Of a DNA stretch of 5,175 bases, positions 1 to 5,175 are shown in pieces. Position 1 is the first letter of the stretch; each line of letters begins with the position of its first letter. The notes beneath the pieces are model-generated. The model was not told where the DNA came from. It saw nothing but the letters and a program-made list of their open reading frames with translations, and did no database searches. The position numbers were made by a program, and so were the translations under genes. The stretch lies in contig JBHJHK010000283.1 of assembly GCA_050330975.1 (NCBI GenBank), positions 1-5,175 on the forward strand, read 5' to 3'. The stretch comes from JBHJHK01 sp050330975 (lineage in GTDB: Bacteria; Pseudomonadota; Gammaproteobacteria; Competibacterales; Competibacteraceae).

Positions 1-37
1 CCCCATCGCCCCTTTTGATTTGCTGTGGCCTTTCCAC

Positions 38-793
38 CTAAACCCCCCTGGGCCCCCCCGCGCGCCACCCCGCGCGGCCAATTTCGGGGGCCGCCGACCC
101 CATGGGGGGGGCGGGAGTCCACAAATCGCGGCGACTGTCGCCGTCGAAGTCGACGGCGTAGTCCCGGTAGGTAGTGGGAATGAACTGGGTGTGACCCATG
201 GCTCCAGCCCAGGACCCCCGCAGTTGTCGAGGGGTAATGATCTCCCCGTCGACGAGTTCCAAGGCGGCCAACAGTTGTTCTTCGCCAAAGGCCTGGCGCC
301 GCCCCCCGTGGGCCAAGGTGGCCAGGGCATCGATGACGTCAAACCCGCCAAAGACCCGTCCGTAGTCGGTTTCCAAGCCCCAGATGGCCACCAAAATGGC
401 TCTGTCGACCCCAAAGCGCGCCTCGATGCGAGCGAGCAACGACCCCTGGTGGCGCAGGAGGCCCCGCCCCCGCTGGATGCGGCTGTGGGAAACGGCGCCG
501 TCTAGGTATTCCCAGATGGGACGGGTGAACTCCGGTTGGTGTTCGCTCAACGCCAGCACCCGTTCGCTCGCCGTGGCCCGGTCCAAGGTGCGCCGCAAGG
601 TGGCCACGGAGATGCCCCGCTGGGTGGCCCGGGCGCGAAATGCCTGGCGCCACTGGGCAAAGGCCGCGGTATCGATGGCGGTAGAGGGCGCTGCGGCGAG
701 GGGCAACGCGGTGATATTGGCCAGGATCCCAATGGTCAGACAGCAGGCCAAAACGACGAGACAGCGGCAGAGGACGAGGCGAAGTGGGGCCAT
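38..793 (-). CDS. mltB: MltB-family lytic murein transglycosylase, C-terminally broken or partial
   Basis: Lytic transglycosylases of this family (SLT_2 domain) cleave the MurNAc-GlcNAc bond of peptidoglycan in the periplasm, leaving 1,6-anhydro-MurNAc ends. From the ATG at 793 the reading gives 251 residues. The N-terminus is hydrophobic up to about residue 35 (PLAAA then PS), which fits a Sec signal peptide; a lipobox-like VLAC at 14-17 makes a lipoprotein possible, as in E. coli MltB. The catalytic Glu is probably E141 in WGLETDYGR (138-146). GSWAGAMGHTQFIPTTY (193-209) and the FDGDSRRDLW stretch (216-225) are family signatures. After W225 similarity becomes patchy and a TAG follows at residue 252, whereas relatives run to roughly 350-400 residues, so the end of the catalytic domain and any peptidoglycan-binding domain are missing. 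A GTG at 910 would add 39 non-signal-like residues; the ATG at 793 has GGAG 12 bases upstream and puts the signal peptide first. The family is clear; whether the gene is intact is not. Confidence 0.85.
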   Translation of the reverse strand: MAPLRLVLCRCLVVLACCLTIGILANITALPLAAAPSTAIDTAAFAQWRQAFRARATQRGISVATLRRTLDRATASERVLALSEHQPEFTRPIWEYLDGAVSHSRIQRGRGLLRHQGSLLARIEARFGVDRAILVAIWGLETDYGRVFGGFDVIDALATLAHGGRRQAFGEEQLLAALELVDGEIITPRQLRGSWAGAMGHTQFIPTTYRDYAVDFDGDSRRDLWTPAPPMGSAAPEIGRAGWRAGGPRGV

Positions 794-883
794 GGGATGG
801 GTCAGCTCCGGAGCGGCGGCACGCGCCATGGACGGCGGTGGCGGGGACTTGGTACTGCGGCGACACCGCGGTGACTCTGGCGA

Positions 884-889
884 ATTATA
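884..889 (-). promoter_or_regulatory. Candidate -10 box (TATAAT) upstream of the transglycosylase gene
   Basis: A perfect TATAAT lies on the minus strand in a small AT-rich patch within very GC-rich sequence, in the 133-bp gap between dsbA and the transglycosylase. Transcription from it would leave a leader of roughly 80 bases before the ATG at 793. No good -35 (TTGACA-like) hexamer stands 16-18 bases upstream and there is no TG extension, so the assignment rests on the -10 match and the position alone. Confidence 0.35.
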
Positions 890-926
890 GCCGAGTCTGG
901 CCGTCGCCACCGCCCCCGGGGGGGCT

Positions 927-1565
927 CTAGCGCGCTGCGACGTCTTGGCGTTGGCGCTCTTGGTCGATCAATTGCTCCACCACTTGGAGCATTTGCGGAT
1001 AGGATTGGGCCATGCCGGGGCCGGTGCGGTACTTGCCGTTGATGATCAAGGCCGGCACCCCGTCGAGGCGATAGCGGCGACTCAAGTCGGCGGCTTGCCG
1101 TACTTTGTTGTTGACGGTAAAGGAGTTAAAGGCACTTTCAAAGCGGGGCCGCACAACCCCTAAGTCCTCGAACAGCGCGGCGATTTCCCCCTCGTCCACC
1201 AAGGCCTTTTTCTCGCTGTGGATGGCGTTGAAGATGGCATCGTGGGCGCGATCCAGGATGCCCAGGGCCTCGGCGGTGTAGAAAACCTGGGCATGGCGGG
1301 CCCAGCGCTGGTTGAACACCGCCGGTATCTTGCGGTAGACCACGTCGTCCCCCAAGGTGTCGGTCCAGTCGTTGGTGATGACGTTGAGTCGGTAGCAGTG
1401 GGGGCAACCGTACCAAAAGAAGTCGATGACCTCGATTTGGCCGTCCTCGACGTCGGTGCGCTGGGGATCGGCGAGGGGTTGGTAGTGGGTGCCCTGCTCA
1501 AAGGTGGCGGCGATGAGGACGCCGGCGATGGCGGCGAGGACCAGGCCAAACAGCATTTTTTTCAC
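927..1565 (-). CDS. dsbA: Thiol:disulfide interchange protein DsbA
   Basis: Periplasmic oxidase that donates its disulfide to cysteine pairs in newly exported proteins and is normally re-oxidised by the membrane protein DsbB (no dsbB is in view). The product is 212 residues, the usual DsbA length. A basic start (MKK) and a hydrophobic run to about residue 20 form a signal sequence; the site before TFEQG is not an ideal AXA site, so retention as a membrane anchor cannot be excluded. The thioredoxin-fold active site is FFWYGCPHCY, with C54 and C57 and the classic DsbA dipeptide PH. The cis-proline loop is GVP (P171), followed by ALIINGKYRTG. The intervening residues 60-160 match the DsbA helical insertion in size. 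The GTG at 1565 was chosen because AAAGGAG stands 9 bases upstream; the ATG three codons later would be too far from it. There is a 228-bp gap to folC upstream and 133 bp to the transglycosylase downstream. Confidence 0.95.
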   Translation of the reverse strand: MKKMLFGLVLAAIAGVLIAATFEQGTHYQPLADPQRTDVEDGQIEVIDFFWYGCPHCYRLNVITNDWTDTLGDDVVYRKIPAVFNQRWARHAQVFYTAEALGILDRAHDAIFNAIHSEKKALVDEGEIAALFEDLGVVRPRFESAFNSFTVNNKVRQAADLSRRYRLDGVPALIINGKYRTGPGMAQSYPQMLQVVEQLIDQERQRQDVAAR

Positions 1566-1574
1566 GGCAAGGGT

Positions 1575-1581
1575 CTCCTTT
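1575..1581 (-). promoter_or_regulatory. Ribosome binding site of dsbA, fixing a GTG start
   Basis: AAAGGAG on the minus strand with a 9-base spacer to the GTG at 1565. It is the strongest Shine-Dalgarno match on the minus strand here and decides for the GTG over the in-frame ATG at codon 4, which would have an 18-base spacer. Confidence 0.75.
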
Positions 1582-1702
1582 GAAACTGTCTACAAAAGGG
1601 CCGAGTGGGGACAACCTACCACGGCTGAGCTGTCCCTTTGATGAACAATTCGCCACCGGGACGCCGGATTGCCAAGGGGCCCGCGGCGGCAAAATCCGAC
1701 GC

Positions 1703-1730
1703 CCGGGGGCAGCATGGCCATTGCCCCTGG
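1703..1730 (-). terminator. Hairpin downstream of folC, weak terminator candidate
   Basis: Nine-base arms CCAGGGGCA and TGCCCCCGG (minus-strand reading) with one mismatch enclose a 10-base loop, ATGGCCATGC. A short T run (ATTTTG) follows about six bases after the stem. It starts about 63 bases after the folC stop, so it could end the folD-folC transcript before dsbA. The T tract is short and displaced and the sequence is GC-rich enough for chance stems, so this is tentative. Read as plus-strand RNA the mismatch becomes a G-U pair. Confidence 0.25.
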
Positions 1731-1793
1731 GGCGCGTATCCCCAGAGCTCTCCTGGGCAAACGGAGACGAGACATCGCTTCCCCATGGACCAG

Positions 1794-3173
1794 CTACGGC
1801 GATCCAGAACTCAGAGCTTGGCGTGCCAAGGGCGGCGCTGCCCCGTCCCCTGCCAACGACGTCCGGGCAATGCCCGCCAGAAATACCGACCCCGCCACGC
1901 ACAACAGGCCCGGGGCGGGCAGCTGGGCCAAGGCGGTGGCCAGGGCTTGATGGGGGTCGGCGATGGGGGTGATGGCGCAGGGGGGATGGGTTTCGGCCAG
2001 GGCCTTGGCCAGGGCTTCTGCCGACCACGAACGCCGCGGTTCGGCGCAGGTGGTGAAGACGGCGTCGGCCAGATTCACCAAGGGGTGACACAAGGGGCCC
2101 GGGTCTTTGTCTCGGGAGACCGACAGCACCACCAGACGAGGTTTGACCGCCAAGGGGGCTAGGACGTCGGTCAACGCTGCCACGGAAGCCCGGGTGTGGG
2201 CGCTGTCCACCACGATCCACGGTCTGCGACTCAAGATCTCGCTGCGGCCGGGGAGCACCACGGCCTCGAGGCCGGCCTTGGCCGCCCGGGCCAGGTCTGG
2301 ACCCCGGGTGCCAAAGGCACCGACACACGCCACCGCCAAGGCGGCGTTTTGGGCCAAGTGGTGGCCCGGTAGGGGCAAAACCAGTTCCACCGGGGGATCG
2401 AGACCCGCCGGGGGGACGGAGACCGCCAGGCGACTTCCCGCGGCCAAGGGTTGAGCGGTGAAGGTAAAATCTCTCCCCGAGATCCAGGTGGGAGCCCCAC
2501 AGGCCATGGCGTGGCGCGCCACCACATCGGCGGCCGGCGACAGCAAAGGACCGATGACGGCTGTGCCCTCGGGTTTGATGATCCCGGCCTTTTCTGAGGC
2601 GATGGCCTCCAGGGTGAAGCCCAGTTTGTCGACGTGTTCCCGCTCGATGGTGGTGATGCAACTCACCTTCGGGGTGAGGACGTTGGTGGCGTCTCGCCGG
2701 CCGCCGATGCCGGTCTCCACCACCGCCACGTCGACATTCGCCCGGCGAAACAACCCCAAGGCGGCGGCGGTGACGACGGCGAAGAACCCCGGTGCCCGAT
2801 CTCGGCGGCGTTGGAGGTCCGCCACCGCCGGGCGCACGGCGTCCACGGTGGCGGCGAAGGTGGCATCGTCCACGGGAGAGCCGTCGAGGCGAAACCGCTC
2901 GTGCCAGCGGGTCAAATGGGGGGAGGTGAAGGTGCCCACCCCCAGTCCGGCGGCTTTGAGGATGGCTTCACAACACAGGGCGGTGGAACCCTTGCCCTTG
3001 GAGCCGGCGATGTGGATGACCGCCAACCCCCGCTCTGGGTGGTCCATGGCCGCCAAGAGGTCGGTGGTATCGGCCAGAGCCCTCGAGGCCCGGGCGCCGA
3101 AATCCGCCCCCTGTTGGCGGATGAGGCCTTCGAGAAAAGCCGCCGCGCGGGCGGCGTCGGGCCCTTGGCTCAC
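1794..3173 (-). CDS. folC: Bifunctional dihydrofolate synthase / folylpolyglutamate synthase FolC
   Basis: Cytoplasmic Mur-ligase-family enzyme that ligates glutamate to dihydropteroate to make dihydrofolate and then adds further glutamates to tetrahydrofolates, using ATP. The product is 459 residues, a normal or slightly long FolC. The P-loop is AGSKGKGST (56-64), followed by TFTSPHL (81-87), ETGIGGRRDATN (153-164, a Mg-binding and catalytic region), REHVDKLG (178-185), EKAGIIK (194-200) and the PGR (308-310) and DSAHT (323-327) motifs of the C-terminal domain. DSAHT replaces the more usual DGAHN. The GTG start at 3173 has GAGG 11 bases upstream and gives a normal N-terminal helix before the P-loop; no other start upstream of the P-loop fits better. 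The gene follows folD by only 22 bp, so the two are almost certainly co-transcribed. The accD and dedD/cvpA neighbours common around folC in enteric bacteria and pseudomonads are absent. Confidence 0.95.
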   Translation of the reverse strand: MSQGPDAARAAAFLEGLIRQQGADFGARASRALADTTDLLAAMDHPERGLAVIHIAGSKGKGSTALCCEAILKAAGLGVGTFTSPHLTRWHERFRLDGSPVDDATFAATVDAVRPAVADLQRRRDRAPGFFAVVTAAALGLFRRANVDVAVVETGIGGRRDATNVLTPKVSCITTIEREHVDKLGFTLEAIASEKAGIIKPEGTAVIGPLLSPAADVVARHAMACGAPTWISGRDFTFTAQPLAAGSRLAVSVPPAGLDPPVELVLPLPGHHLAQNAALAVACVGAFGTRGPDLARAAKAGLEAVVLPGRSEILSRRPWIVVDSAHTRASVAALTDVLAPLAVKPRLVVLSVSRDKDPGPLCHPLVNLADAVFTTCAEPRRSWSAEALAKALAETHPPCAITPIADPHQALATALAQLPAPGLLCVAGSVFLAGIARTSLAGDGAAPPLARQALSSGSP

Positions 3174-3195
3174 GGAAGGTCGATCCTCGGGGGGG

Positions 3196-4083
3196 CTAGA
3201 GGAGGGGGGCGTCGCCGAGGTCGAGGCCGTGGCGACGACAGAAGGCCGTCACTGTGTTGTGCAGCAGGCAGGCGATGGTCATGGGCCCCACCCCCCCCGG
3301 CACGGGGGTGATGGCGGCGGCTTTAGCCCGGACTGCGGCGAAGTCCACGTCCCCCACCAATCCCCCGGGGCCCTGGGCGATGCGATTGATCCCCACGTCG
3401 ATGACCACCACTTCGGGCTTGACCCACTGTGCCGTCACCAGCCGCGGTCGACCCACGGCGGCGACGAGGATATCGGCCTGGCGGCACAGCGCTGGCAAGT
3501 CCCGGCTCTTGGAATGGGCCAGGGTGACGGTGCAGTCCCGCTGGGTGAGCAAAGCCGCCATGGGCTTGCCGACGATATTGGAGCGCCCCAACACCACGGC
3601 GTGGCGGCCCTGGAGGTCGTCGTCGAGGGTATGGCGCAACAGCATCAGGCACCCCAGGGGGGTACAGGGGACGAAGCTGGGCCTCCCCAAGGCCAGGGCG
3701 CCGACGTTGAGGGGATGGAAGCCGTCGACGTCCTTGGCGGGGTCGATGGCCTCGATCACCGCCTGGGGATCGATGGCCGCGGGCAGGGGCAACTGGACCA
3801 AGATACCGTGGACGTCGGGGTCGACGTTGAGGCGGTGGATCAAGTCCAAAAGGGTCCCTTGGGAGGTGGTGTCGGCCAGGCGGTGCTCAAAGGAACGCAT
3901 GCCCACCCGTTGGGTCTGCTGGCTCTTGCGCCGCACGTAGATCTGACTGGCGGGGTGATCACCCACCAGTACCACCGCTAGACCCGGCGTGGTGTGGGTG
4001 GTGGCCTTGAGCTCTAAAATGCGCCCTGCCAACTGATCTTGGAGGGCGGCGGCGTGGGCTTTGCCGTCGATGAGGGTGGTCAT
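3196..4083 (-). CDS. folD: Bifunctional methylenetetrahydrofolate dehydrogenase / methenyltetrahydrofolate cyclohydrolase FolD
   Basis: Cytoplasmic enzyme that oxidises 5,10-methylene-tetrahydrofolate with NADP and hydrolyses the methenyl product to 10-formyl-tetrahydrofolate for purine and formyl-Met synthesis. From the ATG at 4083 it has 295 residues, close to the family norm of about 285-290. Catalytic landmarks are all present: YVRRK with Y49 and the cyclohydrolase lysine K53, VQLPLP with Q97, KDVDGF with D120, PCTP (139-142), the dinucleotide-binding GRSNIVGKP (166-174) and the C-terminal PVPGGVGPMT (260-269). An in-frame ATG at 4146 would add 21 Arg/Pro-rich residues not typical of the family, and it lies only a few bases from the likely transcription start; MTTLIDGK matches the usual FolD N-terminus. 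No clear Shine-Dalgarno precedes 4083, which leaves a small doubt about the start. It is the first gene of the folD-folC operon and is divergent from the RibD-type reductase. Confidence 0.95.
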   Translation of the reverse strand: MTTLIDGKAHAAALQDQLAGRILELKATTHTTPGLAVVLVGDHPASQIYVRRKSQQTQRVGMRSFEHRLADTTSQGTLLDLIHRLNVDPDVHGILVQLPLPAAIDPQAVIEAIDPAKDVDGFHPLNVGALALGRPSFVPCTPLGCLMLLRHTLDDDLQGRHAVVLGRSNIVGKPMAALLTQRDCTVTLAHSKSRDLPALCRQADILVAAVGRPRLVTAQWVKPEVVVIDVGINRIAQGPGGLVGDVDFAAVRAKAAAITPVPGGVGPMTIACLLHNTVTAFCRRHGLDLGDAPLL

Positions 4084-4154
4084 GGGCGATGGGCGGGGTC
4101 GTTGAGGTCGGGGCGCGGTGGATGGAAGGCGTCGCTCGGCCGGCATCTCGCGCT

Positions 4155-4163
4155 AATATACCA
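4155..4163 (-). promoter_or_regulatory. Candidate extended -10 promoter of folD-folC
   Basis: TGGTATATT on the minus strand matches the extended -10 pattern TGnTATAAT at all but one defined base and sits in the only AT-rich patch of the divergent intergenic region. The hexamer 17 bases upstream (AGATGG) is a poor -35, which extended -10 promoters tolerate. Transcription would begin near 4148, giving a leader of about 65 bases to the ATG at 4083 and leaving the upstream ATG at 4146 practically leaderless. The same patch read on the plus strand (TAATAT at 4154-4159) is a weak candidate -10 for the divergent gene. Confidence 0.45.
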
Positions 4164-4219
4164 CGCTCTTGAGGTCCCCATCTGCCATCCACGGCCGCCG
4201 GCCGCCGGCGCCAACCGCC

Positions 4220-4224
4220 AGGAG
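4220..4224 (+). promoter_or_regulatory. Ribosome binding site fixing a TTG start for the RibD-type reductase
   Basis: AGGAG with a 6-base spacer to the TTG at 4231. No in-frame ATG exists near here. The frame stays open upstream, across the folD region, so this site rather than a stop codon defines the gene start. The next alternative, a GTG at 4255, lacks such a site. Confidence 0.65.
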
Positions 4225-4230
4225 CTAACG

Positions 4231-5175
4231 TTGACCCAGGGTTATCTTTCCGCTGTGCCAGGGGATGGGGCCGTCGATGAAGCCACCGCTTGGGCTTGGC
4301 TCCTCGCTCTGCGGACTGCCCGGGGCGAGGATCTCCCCGCCCCCCGGGTTGCCCCCTGGGGCTTGGGCTTCGACGGTTTGGGGCGGCCGGCCCGAGTCGC
4401 CCCCTTTGATGCCGCCGTGGTGGTGGAGGCCGACGGCCGTTGGCGCCCCCGGGTTTCCTTGACCCCCACCGCCCGGCAGCTGTTGGATCTGTACCTGGAA
4501 ATGGCCCGGGCCGGTCCCCACCGGCCGTGGGTTGTGGGGCACTTGGGCCAGAGTGTAGACGGCCGGATTGCCACCGCCTGTGGCGATTCTTGTTGGGTCA
4601 CGGGGCCGGAGAACCTCACCCATCTCCACCGCCTGCGAGCTTTGGGGGACGCGGTGATCGTCGGCGCCGAGACCGCCCGCTGCGACAATCCGCGCCTCAC
4701 CACCCGGCGGGTGCCCGGTCCCCATCCCGTGCGGGTGGTCCTCGACGGTCGTCGGCGTCTGCCCCCGGACTTGGGTCTGTTTTGCGACGGCGCCGCCCCC
4801 ACCCTCGTGGTATGTCGCGAGGCCTGGCGCGACGGCGACACCCTGGGCCAGGCCGAAGTGGTGGGCATCGCCGACGACGGAGACGCCAATGATGGCCTGG
4901 CCATTCCGGCGGTGGTGGCGGCCCTCCAGCGCCGGGGGTTGTTTGGGCTGTTGGTGGAAGGGGGCGGGGTGACGGTGTCGCGCTTTCTCCAGGCCGGTTG
5001 TCTCCACCGCCTCCAACTGACCGTGGCGCCGTTGATCTTGGGCTCCGGGCGTCCCGCCCTGCAGCTGCCCCCCATCGAGCGCCTAGCGGATGGCTTGCGG
5101 CCCCCCTGCCGCCACTTTGCCATGGGGGGGGATGTGCTGTTCGATTTGGCCGTGGCCGCCGAGGCGAAGGCGGAT
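4231..5175 (+). CDS. RibD C-terminal-domain reductase (DHFR-like fold) without deaminase domain, 3' end outside window
   Basis: The frame is open for 315 codons and runs past the right edge. Residues from about 104 to the end match the RibD_C domain, the NADPH-dependent reductase that reduces the ribosyl side chain of a pyrimidine precursor in riboflavin synthesis. Visible marks are QSVDGRIA (107-114), WVTGPEN (122-128), LRALGDAVIVGAETARCDNPRLTTR (135-159, key residues G145, T148, D152, P154), RVVLDGRRRLP, the loop LLVEGGG (240-246) and TVAPLILGSGRPAL. The final strand GGDVLFDL near the edge implies that the domain is almost complete. The first ~100 residues show none of the zinc-deaminase motifs of full RibD (HAE, PCxxxGxxPPC); they begin with VDEATAWAWLLALR and form an uncharacterised N-terminal region. 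The gene is divergent from folD, 147 bp away. The substrate is unknown: a riboflavin intermediate, a pterin or a folate are all possible. I withhold the symbol ribD because the deaminase half is absent. Confidence 0.85.
   Translation, partial: MTQGYLSAVPGDGAVDEATAWAWLLALRTARGEDLPAPRVAPWGLGFDGLGRPARVAPFDAAVVVEADGRWRPRVSLTPTARQLLDLYLEMARAGPHRPWVVGHLGQSVDGRIATACGDSCWVTGPENLTHLHRLRALGDAVIVGAETARCDNPRLTTRRVPGPHPVRVVLDGRRRLPPDLGLFCDGAAPTLVVCREAWRDGDTLGQAEVVGIADDGDANDGLAIPAVVAALQRRGLFGLLVEGGGVTVSRFLQAGCLHRLQLTVAPLILGSGRPALQLPPIERLADGLRPPCRHFAMGGDVLFDLAVAAEAKAD

Larger units (their letters stand above)
1566..1793. other. Intergenic gap between folC and dsbA, no convincing gene
   Basis: 228 bp between the folC stop and the dsbA start. 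It holds the dsbA ribosome binding site and a GC-rich hairpin at 1703-1730. A 61-codon minus-strand reading frame (1775 to 1590) has no family resemblance that I recognise, a composition rich in Arg, Pro and Gly as expected of out-of-frame GC-rich DNA, and only a weak GGGGAAG upstream. No good sigma-70 promoter for dsbA could be picked out: TTGGCA at 1670-1675 resembles a -35 box but has no matching -10 box at a proper distance. Confidence 0.5.

Noticed and set aside
794..910. GTG at 910 as the transglycosylase start
   Set aside because: It would put 39 polar and proline-rich residues before the signal peptide and would place the TATAAT candidate inside the gene.
911..924. C-run/G-run palindrome just after the dsbA stop as a terminator
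   Set aside because: It has no loop space and no T tract follows on the minus strand. It is a homopolymer-rich palindrome, not a credible intrinsic terminator.
1670..1675. TTGGCA as the -35 box of a dsbA promoter
   Set aside because: At 16-19 bases downstream the best hexamer (AATTGT) matches the -10 consensus in only three positions.
1590..1775. A 61-codon minus-strand frame between folC and dsbA
   Set aside because: No recognisable family, a composition like non-coding GC-rich DNA, and only a weak ribosome binding site. Possible but not supportable.
1930..2020. Near-repeated GGCCAGGGCTT-type words in the 3' half of folC
   Set aside because: They are explained by recurring Leu-Ala-rich helices (EALAKALAE and QALATALAQ) with biased codons, not by a true DNA repeat.
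1498..2661. A 387-codon minus-strand frame overlapping folC and the folC-dsbA gap
   Set aside because: It is a frame-shifted shadow of folC: Arg/Gly/Pro-rich, no family motif, while the overlapping frame contains every FolC catalytic motif.
2458..3981. A 507-codon plus-strand frame antisense to folC and folD
   Set aside because: It is long only because GC-rich coding DNA has few stops on the opposite strand. Its sequence shows no domain I recognise, and the minus strand carries two unmistakable enzymes.
4225..5123. Two long minus-strand frames opposite the RibD-type gene
   Set aside because: Both are low-complexity Arg/Pro/Gly/Thr translations antisense to a frame with clear RibD_C motifs.

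Overview
This is a high-GC (clearly above 60%) bacterial chromosomal window. The DsbA (CPHC active site in an FFWYGCPHCY context), the MltB-type lytic transglycosylase and the folate enzymes together suggest a Gammaproteobacterium or close relative. No gene fixes the taxon more precisely. There is no rRNA, tRNA, mobile element, CRISPR array or phage gene. Everything I can identify is housekeeping or core metabolism, and I found no convincing undescribed multi-gene system.

Layout. Four genes lie on the minus strand, in transcription order from right to left: folD (4083 to 3196), folC (3173 to 1794), dsbA (1565 to 927) and an MltB-family murein transglycosylase (793 to the left edge). folD and folC are 22 bp apart and look like one folate operon. 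A gap of 228 bp separates folC from dsbA, and 133 bp separate dsbA from the transglycosylase, so those two may have their own promoters. On the plus strand, divergent from folD across a 147-bp intergenic region, a RibD C-terminal-type reductase starts at a TTG (4231) and runs off the right edge without a stop.

How the genes fit together. FolD makes 5,10-methenyl- and 10-formyl-tetrahydrofolate, and FolC makes dihydrofolate and adds the glutamate tail to folates. The divergent protein has the RibD reductase domain, which shares the dihydrofolate reductase fold, but no visible deaminase half. It may act on a pterin, folate or flavin precursor. DsbA and the transglycosylase are both exported envelope proteins: one forms disulfides in the periplasm, the other cleaves peptidoglycan.

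Oddities. The transglycosylase reading frame loses its family pattern at about position 118 and stops at 38, well short of family length, although scattered family residues still appear in register. This looks like a cluster of small sequence errors at the window edge or a decaying gene. Three of the five genes start with GTG or TTG. FolC carries DSAHT where DGAHN is usual. The stretch between folC and dsbA has no believable gene, only a GC-rich hairpin.
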